A DNA stretch of 64,000 nucleotides from Vitis vinifera (Eukaryota; Streptophyta; Magnoliopsida; Vitales; Vitaceae), in NCBI RefSeq assembly GCF_030704535.1, contig NC_081817.1:1627001-1691000 (forward strand), written 5' to 3'. Below the pieces are notes generated by a model, which was not told where the DNA came from, made no database searches, and saw nothing but the letters and a program-made list of their open reading frames with translations. Position numbers and translations under genes: made by a program. Numbering within the stretch: the first letter of the stretch is position 1; each line of letters opens with the position of its first letter. Shown here one piece after another: positions 1 through 10,779 of this stretch.

Positions 1-1571
1 TAATGTTGATTTTAACTAAGGAATGAGTCAAATCTGTAGCTCCAGTGTCTATGAATACCTCACCTTCTGGAATTTGTTCTTCATGGATTTTAATTGATTT
101 AGAGCTCTTTCTTTTGTTTTTTTCAACTTAAAAATTCTTGTCCCAATAAGCTTGCACCTCATTACTTCTCTTGTTTGATCTCTAGATTCACATTCACTCA
201 TGCCATAGGAATTTCTGTTGTTGATGGTGAAGCAAGGTGCAGGCATAATGATAGATCATGATCACCAAAATTTTGATTATTACATATATAGAAACTTTCT
301 CTTGTAACTAAATCCCGGAGCAATTCTTTTGATATAAGAACACCATTGGGTGAAAATATCCCAAAAACACTTATCATGGTGTTCTATGCTTTCATGCTAT
401 TCTACATGATACAGCAACCTTTAAGAATAAGGAAAAATATCAAATATTACAGTGGAGACAGGACACAATAATGTATTCTATGGTTTGAACTACTACCCTA
501 GGATGATAAGTATTCTTTATGATCTGCATTAAAGCCTCCATTCATCAAAACTAGACCTCCCTCTAACGTGCCCACTGAGCATCCATACAAAATTGTGGCA
601 TCCAAAGGAAAAGTAAACATTGCCGAAGTTCTAGACTGTTGGACTCCATGTAGATTTAACTTTTTGAGACCACTCCATTGAGATAAGTCAGCTGATATTC
701 AAACCTGTCAAAACACTTCCGTATTTGATAGGGGAAGTGGGAATCTTGCTTGATTTGAACTATCTCAATGCACTGACATGTGGAGGATAATCTCTTGTTT
801 AGATTCTTTATTTTCCTTTTGATTCAGTCATCAGTTAGCATGGTTATTAAAATGCTGGACCACAAGTAGTTGATGAGATTTGGCATTTGATGTTTCCTGT
901 GGGGATTGATTTTGGCTTGTGAAAAAAACAGGAGTTTGCTTCTCATTGATTTCATATTCATCCTTGGCTTCAGCCTTGCAAAGAGAGTGCTAAATTGGCT
1001 TCTCTTACCTACATTCACATGTAGATTAACTTGATATGGAGGTTAGTGTGAGGAAATAGGTTTTCCAAAGTGTCCTGTTGTTTGCAAGTTAAATCCCAAT
1101 CTGTGAACCAGTGATGATCCAGTGCTTCTCTAGGACCATCTGGACAAGCACCCTGTGTATATTTTGGTTTATCTGCATCCCTCTCCAACTTTTTGCATGA
1201 GCTAGTGGATGACTGGCCATCATGGCTCAGGATTATCTGGTGAAGTCAAAGTGGATTTTTCAATAGCTCAAGTACTCTTGTTGTCTTCATCCACTTGAAC
1301 TTGACCATCCAAATGGCTCATCTTTGAGTTTCTGTATTTGTTCTTGCTGGTTTAGCTCAATTTGGCTTTGACTCTCTTATTCCTCAAGTTAACCAAGATC
1401 TTGTAATTCCCATTTTAAAAGGCAGCCAAACTGCTTCGAGTTTTCTTCTCTGGGTTGATTGTAAAACACAAATGCAACAACATTTAATTTTTTTGCCTTT
1501 ATCCTGGTGTGGCTTACTATAGAGTCTATGTTCATCATTACTGTTTTTCACTCTGGTAGTTTCTTTTTCAG
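1..1571. other. Left-edge stretch without a supported gene
   Basis: This is probably an intron of, or sequence upstream of, the membrane-protein gene whose last exons follow. I found no exon joining convincingly in frame to 1572. On the minus strand at 1-60 a short frame contains a D-T-G-A motif like that of retroelement proteases, but the surrounding frame is broken and too short to classify. Confidence 0.4.
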
Positions 1572-2425
1572 AAAAGCTAAATGACCTTTTTCTTGTAGCC
1601 CCCATGGAATTATTCCTTCTTGTCAATAATGATGGAGAGGGCACTCTGGAAGTGGATGTTACAATCTCACCAGTTGACAGTACTTTAAAGGACATTCAAA
1701 TACCCAAGATTCAAATCCCCAAACACCAAATGAAAAAGGTGTGTTTCCTCTCATTTACTCTTGTTATGCTTTATGTTCTTCCTCAAAGTGGGACACCCTT
1801 TGTACGGGAAAAATGTTGGGATTCTTAAATCTTGATTGATTCTTAAAGAGAAGTGTAAATACCTAGTACGAATGTAAGACTATACTGAGATTAATATTGA
1901 ACCTACCATGTTTGACAGGCTTGGTTTTCAGTTTAGACCTCTGCTTCTAATCAGTTACATTGCCTTGTTTTTCTTCAGATTAATGTCTCAGAATACGCTG
2001 GAAGTCCATTGATAGCATTAAATGGGGATTGCTTAATTCACATGGGATCACCACCACAAAAAGACACCAACTTTTTTAAACAGTTCCCTGCCTATGCCAA
2101 CCAAGTAACCCCCATCCATGGTGTCTACCTTCTATCTTTAACAGCTCTGCTCATCGGAGGGACATGGGCCTGCTGCAAGTTGGGGAAGAAGGAACGACAG
2201 GTTGATGGAGTCCCTTATCAGGAGCTTGAAATGGGGCAGCCTGATTCCCTTTCAACCATCCATGTGGAAACAGCAGAAGGTTGGGATCGAGGTTGGGATG
2301 ATGACTGGGATGAGGAAAATGCAGTGAAATCACCAGGTGGAAATAATGTAGCAAACGGGTCTGCTAATGGCCATACTTCCAAATCTTCTGGCAAGGATGG
2401 ATGGGAAGATAATTGGGATGATTAG
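1572..2425 (+). CDS. 3' part of a single-pass membrane protein (DUF7356 type), two exons visible
   Basis: Exons 1572-1738 and 1979-2425 join in phase 0 (AAG|gtgtgt ... ttcttcag|ATT); the stop is TAG at 2423. The first visible exon could instead begin at 1599 after the weaker acceptor cttgtag; both acceptors keep the same frame. The visible part has a beta-rich extracytosolic segment (MELFLLVNNDGEGTL), a Gly-Asp-Cys stretch, one membrane segment near VYLLSLTALLIGGTWACC, and a hydrophilic tail. The tail is rich in Trp-Asp: GWDRGWDDDWDEEN about 40 residues from the end, and GWEDNWDD at the C terminus. I recognise the arrangement as that of plant DUF7356 proteins, whose function is not known to me. 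The N-terminal exons, including any signal peptide, are not visible. The neighbour IRK is convergent. Acidic Trp motifs of this kind bind coat or adaptor subunits in other proteins, so a role in early secretory sorting is possible but inferred. Confidence 0.75.
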
Positions 2426-3625
2426 GGTGAAAAATAGGATAGAAACTCTTGAATTGCCACGAGAAAAGAAAACAAAAACCCAAAAAATAGACACAAGAAG
2501 AAATATAGATATAGAAAATTGGGGAAAAGTGAATGCACTCCTTACCAAGGGAAGAAAAAAAGGATGCAGTGCTGCAAAATTTTTATTGATGTAAACAATT
2601 TTTGTGTTTGTGAAACAAGTTTGATTCTCTTTCTGAAATGTAAAGATAACATTTCTGCTTTCCCATTTCTTAGCTTTGAATATCATACCGTTGTCTACAA
2701 TATTGTTTGAGAGATAAAAACCGTATTAACTTGGAGATTTTCCTTTTCACCATGCAACGTTTGGTAATGCAGTTTCCATATGGACCGAATAACAAGAAAC
2801 TAAGCAGGCAGAGGTGGTTTTATCCTGGATTTGCCAAGTTCAGTGACTTTTCTTTAGGTTCTTTGGTCCTGAATGGCAGATTTCAGCATCATACTGGTGT
2901 GCTCATCCAATCTCATTTGGATAGCAATATATGACCAGGTATGAGACTTGGATGTGGTGCTCTTTCTTACTGTAGAATCTCTTTTACTTCTTGAAACTGC
3001 ACTATCCTGGGGAAAAAAAAAAAAAAAGGCTCTCTTTCTGGTTCGATTATGGCTGGGTCCTTGTTCTTGAAGGAGGTGAAGTTGTCTTCCCATTCTAACA
3101 TATTTGAGAGAGCATTTGGGAGTGTTTCTATTCATACGGTCTATTATATTCCTTGACTAGTTTGATAAGATTGAGAGGGAGGTGGCTTGCAATTGATTTT
3201 CTTTGAATTTAACAAAAGAAGAGTGGCTTATGAAAGCAACTTGAGCACTTTGGAGTGGTCTATTCAGGCCCTTTGGTAGGTGAAAGTGTGGAAATGAAGA
3301 TGTAATTCATGTGAAAACTTGTGCTTTGATGTGGAAGAGGAAACATTGGAAAAAGAAGATAAAACCTAATAAAAGTTAAGAATAATTTTTTGTATTTTGA
3401 AAATTTTCATTTTATGTTAGAAAGCAAGAAAAGTTTGAAAAGAGTGGAAACAACCATTATTGTGTTCAAACTTTATATTCTCTCTCTTCTTCATTTGTAT
3501 GCTTTTTTCTCATTTTGCCGTCCCTTCTCTTACAATTATGGTAGCTTTTGGATTGTCGAAAAGCTTGAGTATTAAAATGTTTTATAATGTCATTATTGAA
3601 TTTTGAACGTAACTTCAAAAATTAA

Positions 3626-4003
3626 GTTATTGTTTGACAATTGTTTTTAAAAATGATTTTTGAAAATTGTTTTATAATGTTTTACAAAACAAAAATATGT
3701 TTGGAATTTGAAATGTTTTTAATCTATTTTTAATATTTTTGAATATATTCTAAAAGTCATTTTTATATCAAATATTTTATTTTTAATTATTTTATATATT
3801 TGTATAATTATATTTTAAAATAGCCTTTAAAATCAAGTGAAAAAAAATAGAAAATAATTACAAAAATATTATTTAAGAACACCTTATTTTCTATTTTTAA
3901 GATAAAAAAATAGAAAATAATTTATAATTGTTAAATGTATTTTCCAGTTTTTTTCTTTAAAAAAAAAAAAAATTCTCAAAAACAGTTCCAAACACACCCT
4001 AAA
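3626..4003. mobile_element. AT-rich MITE-like element with imperfect terminal inverted repeats
   Basis: The left end reads TGTTTGACAATTGTTTTTAA. The right end, reverse complemented, reads GTGTGTTTGGAACTGTTTTTGAGAA. The two ends are imperfectly complementary and the interior is nearly pure A/T with no coding capacity. Similar TTTGG...TTTTTAAAA ends recur elsewhere in the window, which suggests one dispersed non-autonomous DNA transposon family. Boundaries are approximate and no target-site duplication was confirmed. Confidence 0.45.
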
Positions 4004-5046
4004 AACTTTTTCTTTTGACTGAATAAAAATCTTAACATATTATATTGATTTTCCACATTTAAATCTTATAATTTACTCAAAATCTTTTTCAACATCCATT
4101 TATGAGGGTCACTCTTGAAGGAATCTCCAAACTTCCAAACATAGCTCCTCCAACATCACCAATGAGGGAACCTGAGCCTGACAGATGAGATGAATAACAA
4201 ATAACCAGACAAAACAAAAGATTTGGTGAACCCTAAGGTGCTGACTTCTGATTAACAACTCAATGTTCTCCACAACCCTAATGTTTGTTTTACAAGACAG
4301 ATATTATAACCCTGCAAATGCCCACACTCCACATGACTTGAACACATATCAAAATCAAGTGGGTATTTGTTGGAAGAGGTGCGGTGTCTCCCCCCAACCC
4401 CAATCCAACATCATTTCATTTTATTTCCCCTCAAGAGTACAAACTGAAGCATGCTTAAGAAAAGCAGTGAAGTATCATTTTTGTCTCTGAATAAAGCAAT
4501 GAACCAAGGCAAAACATATATAAAAGTAAAGCTGTTAAGTGCTCACACATTTCCATCTCACTAGTGCTTTTGATCATTTCTTTTTTCTTTATGTTTCCCT
4601 AGAGAATGCATGATGTAACTTTACAACTTTTTTGCTTCACTCTTTTCCCCCCATTCATCTTTGAACCTGAAAACTACATGCAGAATATGTTTTGGACTTG
4701 GGTTTTTTCTTTTATTTTCCCATTTTTCCTTCTTTTCTGTGGCCAACAATGATAAAGAGGATTTGATGATATTCCATCTCAGAGAGAAGAAAATCAAGTT
4801 TATCAAGGACCCCATGTGATAGTTGATGATGGCAATGTTAATAGATTAGATTAGGTTCCTTGGGCCCAACACCCTGTATTTTAACTGGTGGTTGACTGCA
4901 TTAGGGACAGCTCATTGTAATCTATGCACATGCTCATAGAAGCAAGCAAAAATTCTTGATGAAAAGGAGGCAGTGGCCTATAGCTACCCTTTAGGTCTAG
5001 AGTTACAAATATGCCTTCGGACAAGGAAATAATGCCTAGGTTCATC

Positions 5047-5067
5047 AAGAAGAAGAAGAAGAAGAAG
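5047..5067. repeat. (AAG)7 microsatellite
   Basis: Seven uninterrupted AAG units in intergenic DNA. Confidence 0.9.
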
Positions 5068-6183
5068 GGCCACCCATGTGAGAGTGGGAGGTGTAAAATG
5101 AGGTCAAAGACCTCTGCAACTCATTGGAAAGAGGAGCATTGAGGACAAGGTTTAGAAGGAAAGCAACAAAGAATGCATTTAAAGAAAGATGATAATGGGA
5201 AAGTTTAAGAGGCTAAAGACACAAGTGGCAAAATAAAGGAAGTAATGCTGTTCCAGACAGCATCATGGTATACTTCATTATTCTATTTTGCCCATCTCCT
5301 CACCATTGCTCTATTCAAGGCCATTAGCTCTTTCATTCTTTACCCTACCTTTCCCCTTTGCCTTTATATTCTGTCTCCCCTTTCCATTATTCTATTCAGC
5401 ACTTCAGATTTTCTTCCCCTTTTTTTGCTTCAAAGTGGGTGCTGAGAATCTTTGAGTCCTCAGCCTCTTAAGTCACTTTTGACTTCGAAAAAAATGTATT
5501 CTAACATGCCTTCAACTTTTGTATCATTAGAGACAACTGTTTTTGGTAAATAGGACAACCATTCTTAATCAGGAGTGTTGAACCCAACTCTGCCCTTCCA
5601 TCACTTGGGAAAAATACAAGTAAAACAGGGATTTTTATTCTTGGATTACATTGTCTTTTCTGCTGGAAGAAGATATATAGAGTCAATGAGCAGATAGATT
5701 CAACACCAATTGGAGCTGAGAGGCTTGGGTTGGACTGCAAAAAACCAACTAGAAGATATGAAAGAAAGAAGCCTAGCCAGTTTGAGGAAGGATCCATGTT
5801 CAAAATTTGTTCAATTTGCTAAGATCTTTTATCAGAAGTTCATGCTAGTTTCATCACATAATATTGAAGAGAGAACAAAAGAGGAGTAGGCAACGGACGA
5901 AGACATAAGATTAGTAACTCGGTAACAATATCCAAAAGGGTCCCAAATTGGAACCCGGTGAAAGGGAATCCGGTGAAACCTAATTACAACATAGAGATGA
6001 AACTACAACATAAACTTGAGACAAGCAAGGGAAAAGGCAAAACAACAAAGGAAACAGAAAAGAAAAGACTTGGAACAATCGAATTTCACTTCTCTTTCTG
6101 ATTTATATAATTAAACCGGATTCCTCTTCGCCGGATAACCCTGTAATCCCCTTCTTTCGAACTCTAGATGTATTAGTTAAAAC

Positions 6184-9100
6184 TCAAATCAACTCCTCTT
6201 GACCTTCTGAAGGGCATCTGATCAGTTCCAATATATTTACCACCTCTGCCATGTCTGGCCGATTTGATGGCACCTGTGAAGTGCAAATTAAGCCTAACTT
6301 CATCACAGGAATTGCCTCCTCAGCTGGGAATTTTCCTTGGAGTCTCCCATCAACACATTCCTCCACCTTACCTTCTTCCAATGCTCCTCTGACCATATCA
6401 CAGAGCACCACCACATCATCCTCCATGTATTCGACTGGCCTCTTCCCAGTAACCACTTCCAGAACCAAAACCCCGAACCCATAAACGTCGCACTTCTCAG
6501 TTATCTTCACTGTCCTGCATGCAAACTCAGGTGCCATGTAGCCTAGTGCACTCTGAATCTTGCTGCTTAGAACGTATCGATCTAGCATTGGCAACAGCCT
6601 GGCTAGGCCAAAATCTGCCACCTTAGGTTCGCCTGAGGGGTCGATGAGGACGTTACTTGATTTTAGATTGTAATGGATTATGCTCATTTGGTGCAAGTGA
6701 GCCAAGCTTTTAGCTGTCCCAAGAATTATATTGAATCTCTCATTCCATGTGAAGTTGCCACCTGCTCCTTCATGGAGATGCTTGTACAAACTTCCACCAG
6801 AGATGAATTCATATATTAGGAGCTGTAATGATGGAGTCCAGTAATACCCTTCAAGTGCCACAAGATTCTGGTGCCGGATCTTTCCCAGTTTCTTAACTTC
6901 CCTTTCAAAATCTTCTTGGGACTTGACCAGACTTGAGACAGTAAGCTTCTTGATGGCAACTGGATGACCATCTCGAAGAACAGTCCGGTAGACTGCTCCA
7001 AACCCCCCTCGCCCGAGCTCACAATCCTTGTTGAGCAGAGCATGTGCTCCCATGCTGAAGTCAGGGTCACCCGAAAACATGACAAGTTTGCCAGAGTTGG
7101 CATCTGTAGTAGGGGAATGGCTGTAGTCATCACCACCAGATAGCGCAAGAGCTGCTGCAGAACGAGATGCAGAAGATCGGACGCGGAGATTAAGAACGGT
7201 GATGGCAATCACACCAATTACAATGACAGCAGCAGCACCAATGGCAATGAGTGCAGAAATGCTGAGGATGATTTTCTTGTGAGCAAGACTTCGAGGGAAT
7301 GCACCCGCAGTGGTGTCAGAGGAAGAATTGGGGTTAAGGACAATGGGCTTGGGAAGTACAGCAGGGCAAGACTTATTCGCAGCAGAGCCACAAAGAGATG
7401 GATTGCCAGAGACAGAGGAAGGGGAAATGGTGTTGAAAAAGCCACCAGCAGGTAGTTCACCTTGGAGCTGATTGTGGGAAATGTTGAAGGAGATGAGGTG
7501 TGGAAGATTGGCCAACTGCTTGGGCAGGCTTCCTGTGAGCTTGTTAAGAGATAAATCCACATTTTCTAGGTTGCTAAGCTTTGAAATCCCCATTGGTATT
7601 GGGCCACTCAGATTGTTATGTGATAGGATCCTATATAATTCATCCAAAAAAGGAAACAGAAAATCCATTAGAATAATGAAAATTTTACTACAGGTTCCTT
7701 GACAACAGAAATATTCAGAGAAAAGAAAGCTTATGAAATAACAAAAAGAGGGAAGAAGATGTTCGGATACACAAGGGAGAACCAACAGAACCCTTGAGTG
7801 AAAACATCAGTTTTGATTCTAAAAGGATTTTGGAACTTACATGACCAATGCAACAGTTTTGTCTGGAAAATTTGAGAAACTAGTAAGAGAGGTGTTGGCA
7901 AAATTTCCTCTTTAATCAGTTAAACACATAATTCAAGCACTTAACTATCGGAAAACTACAAGGAAACGTGAATCCATATGCTCAACTACAGATTACCCAC
8001 CAAAAAATAAAGGGAGAAGCAAAAAATCATAAATCAAATATAAGACACAGGAAAAAGAGAACTTACAATGTCGTTAATGAAGAACAGTTCTCAAGAGAAA
8101 CAGGAATTTTTCCAGCTAGGAAGTTGTTCTTCAATCTCAGATCCTTCAAAGAAAAGGCTCCTCCAATTTCCAGAGGAATGCTTCCATTTAGCTGGTTCTC
8201 ACTCAAATCAAGAACATCTAAGGCCTTTAGATCTCCAATACTTGCTGGAATAGCACCCACGAGGGAGTTCCTGGAAATATTCAAGAACTGCAAGCTTCTA
8301 AAAACCCCAATGGATGATGTAAAGTCACCGGATAATTCGTTGTAGGATAAATCCAAGACTTGAAGCCCTTGACGGGATTTCTCCACTGATGAGGAGAAAG
8401 GGCTGTCCATATTTCCACTCAAGCTATTTTTTGAAAGCAGAACTTTCTGCAATCCCAATTTGAAAATCCATGCAGGAAGATCACCCAATAGCGAATTCTG
8501 ACTAACATCTAAGACCAAAAGCTGTTCGCAATTGATCATAGACTCTGGCAAGCTCCCACTGAAAACATTCACCGAAAAATTCAGTACCTTCAACGACTTG
8601 AGATTCCCTATTGATGTTGGAACCCTGCCAGAAAATTTATTGGCTGAGAGATCCAAAGTCTCCAGGCTTTTCATTTCTCCAATCCACTCCGGAACCTCGC
8701 CCTCAAACGAATTCCCGTGTAAATTCATATAATTACACAAGGTAAGTTTCTGCATTGTCCCTGGAAGGCTCCCAGAAAGAGAATTCTCACTGAAATCAAT
8801 TAACCGTAAAAGCAAACAACCTCCAATGCCATCTGGAAGCGGCCCAGAAAACCGATTCTTGCTCAAGTTAATAGCTCTCAAATTGTACAAACTGTCAATC
8901 CCCTTTGGTATATCGCCCTCCAACAAGTTATCCGACAAATCAAGTGATCTAAGCCCGTTCAAAGACCAAATGCCAGAAGGTAATGGACCCGAAAACTGAT
9001 TAGAGGAGAAGTCAATTGCAGCAAGCGTTGAACATGAACCTACACTCTCCGGGATCTTCCCGGAAAACTTGTTCTTGGCCAAAGAGATAGCATGCAAAGA

Positions 9101-9529
9101 CCCACATTGTTTGAAAAAATCATCTGGGATGGTTCCAGACAGACTGTTCTCACTTAAATCAATAAATCTCAGGTTCTGAAGGCGGGCAAGATTGGGGCCT
9201 ATGCTTCCAGTGATATTATTCTTCGCCAGCGACAATTTCCGGAGAAACTGTAACTGGAGTAGGCCTCTGCCTATCTTCCCCGAAAGGGAAAAACCGTCGA
9301 GAACGAGGTCGGTGACCCGGTTGGATCTGGGGTTGCATTTGACCCCAACCCAGTTGCAGGGACTATCATCATCTTCATTCCAAGATGCCAACTTCGAATT
9401 TGGATCTTGAATATCGGCCTTGAACACAATCAAGCCCAGAACATCATCATTCAGAGATGGGTTCAGAGATTTCACACAACTCGGAGCCACAACGAGCAAA
9501 GCTAACAATACACCGAGTAGATACGCCAT
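6184..9529 (-). CDS. IRK: LRR receptor-like kinase, IRK orthologue
   Basis: Plasma-membrane leucine-rich-repeat receptor-like kinase of the IRK/PXC2 group; IRK (At3g56370) acts in Arabidopsis root and inflorescence tissues. Exons 9529-8067 and 7630-6184 join in phase 2 (ACATT|gtaagt ... tatatag|GATCC), giving 969 residues; Arabidopsis IRK is about 964. I chose ATG at 9529 because the longer in-frame extension starts with TTG. Order: signal peptide (about 1-23), LRR-NT cap with a C-N-W-V-G-V-K-C pair, about 20 LRRs to about 550, a juxtamembrane Cys pair, membrane helix about 608-635, kinase about 690-960. Glycine loop GRGGFG is at 694-699, VAIK Lys at about 715, DFG at 827-829, APE at about 854. 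The HRD motif is replaced by HYN (807-809), so the catalytic Asp is missing, as I recall for IRK itself; the domain is probably a weak kinase or pseudokinase. The intron (7631-8066) lies inside the last LRRs. Identity is very secure. Confidence 0.96.
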
Positions 9530-10200
9530 TTCAGAGAAAATCAAAAGCTACAAGCTTTGCATTGTAGGTGATAATCACACAAAGCTCAAGGAACTTAAAT
9601 TACAGCTGAAGCTCGATAAGAGAGTACCGCACTCAGCGAAGCTTAAACTACGGTTTCTCAACGTTGAGCTTTTCAGCGTGTCAGCTTCAAGCAGAACAAG
9701 ACGAACTCCTCACTGTACGCCTGTACGAAAAGCTAGAAGAGTGCCTGATCTTTCAACGGGACTTTAAAGGAACAGTACGAACAAAAACACAACCCTAGAA
9801 ACCACAACTCAGCTCAAAAAGAAGAGATTTTCACCCACAAAAACCAAAGAAATCGGTTCAAAATCGGACAAAACCGCCGATTTAAAACTTCAAATTCCGG
9901 AAAGTTAAAGAAAGAGCGGAGACGAGTCTCCGAGAGGTCACGATCTGAGAAGATACAAATGCAAATGATGGCATTTGCGGCGCCGTCGGAGACTTCCAAC
10001 GGTACGCCTGAGAAATCCCCAGGTCCGGAAAATGAACGAATCTCCGGCGCCGGTGGACAGAGATAGGGCTTGGGAAGGGGATAAGGAAGAAGTGTCCAGA
10101 GACAGAGAGTTGTCGGAGAGGGAGGGTCCCGGCCGGTGACGGCGGTGTCGGACAAAATAAGGAGCTTTCCGGAGAGAGTCCGAGGGTGGAGTAATGTATG
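9530..10200 (-). promoter_or_regulatory. Probable long 5' leader of IRK with upstream ORFs
   Basis: This is the GC-rich stretch directly upstream of the IRK start, with CT-rich tracts on the gene strand typical of plant leaders. It carries at least two short ATG-initiated upstream frames: a 30-residue frame at 9882-9974 and a four-codon frame at about 9545-9559. No clear TATA box is visible; the transcription start is guessed at about 10180. Upstream frames of this kind often lower translation of the main ORF, but that is inference here. Confidence 0.45.
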
Positions 10201-10440
10201 AAGTCTTTATTAACGGCAAAAAGAAGGAGGCTTGTAAGATTGTGACACTTGTCATGATATCTACGGTGGAGAATAGTCCGACGTGGCGAACACGTGGTAT
10301 CTGTCAGTGAAGCTTTTGACGTGGCTGTCAGAAGTGGGGATGTTTGGCTGCAGGTAGCGCTTTGGCTGCGGATTGCGAAAGGAGAACCAACTTTGTAAGT
10401 GCCCCTCATATTTCACCTATTTACCACTATGCCACTACCA

Positions 10441-10779
10441 AAGGAGAACTGTTTTTAAAAATAAAAATTTTCTAAAATAAAAATATAAAAAACATATTTG
10501 ATAATTAAATGTAGTGTTTTTAGATAATATTTTTTTACTTTTTTTTATTTATTATTTTCACTTATTTTTGTATGACCATTTAAAAAAATAATTATATAAA
10601 CATGTAAAATAATTAAAAATAAAGTACTAAATATAAAAATTATTTATAAAAATATAAAAAACAAGTTAAAAACATTTTAAATCTTCAAACAGATTTTTAT
10701 TTTACAAAAATAAAAAAATTAAAAAAATTGTTTTTAAAAATCATAATTATTTTCGAAAATAGTTACCAAACATGCTCCA
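10441..10779. mobile_element. AT-rich MITE-like element
   Basis: The left end is GGAGAACTGTTTTTAAAAAT. The right end, reverse complemented, is GGAGCATGTTTGGTAACTAT followed by TTTC. The ends are imperfect inverted repeats around a noncoding A/T interior, and it resembles the elements at 3626 and 26655. Boundaries are approximate. Confidence 0.4.

Larger units (their letters stand above)
2426..6183. other. Convergent intergenic region between the membrane protein and IRK
   Basis: It holds the 3'UTR of the left gene, one MITE-like element at about 3626-4003, an (AAG)7 microsatellite and otherwise unremarkable AT-rich DNA. The short open frames here have no recognisable domains. The interval at about 5900-6183 is likely the IRK 3'UTR. 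Confidence 0.5.

Noticed and set aside
1..60. Minus-strand D-T-G-A motif like a retroelement protease
   Set aside because: Only about 30 residues are readable, there is no zinc knuckle or integrase nearby and the flanking frame is broken. It is too weak to name.
9530..9544. Five-residue N-terminal extension of IRK
   Set aside because: The extended frame begins with TTG; the first ATG is at 9529 and leads directly into the signal peptide.
9814..10409. Overlapping minus-strand ORFs of 105-175 codons
   Set aside because: Ser/Pro/Leu-rich frames through the CT-rich IRK leader, with no domain and non-ATG starts in part.
10431..10450. miR399-like string (GCCACTACCAAAGGAGAA)
   Set aside because: Matches only in part and no complementary arm can be found within a few hundred bases.
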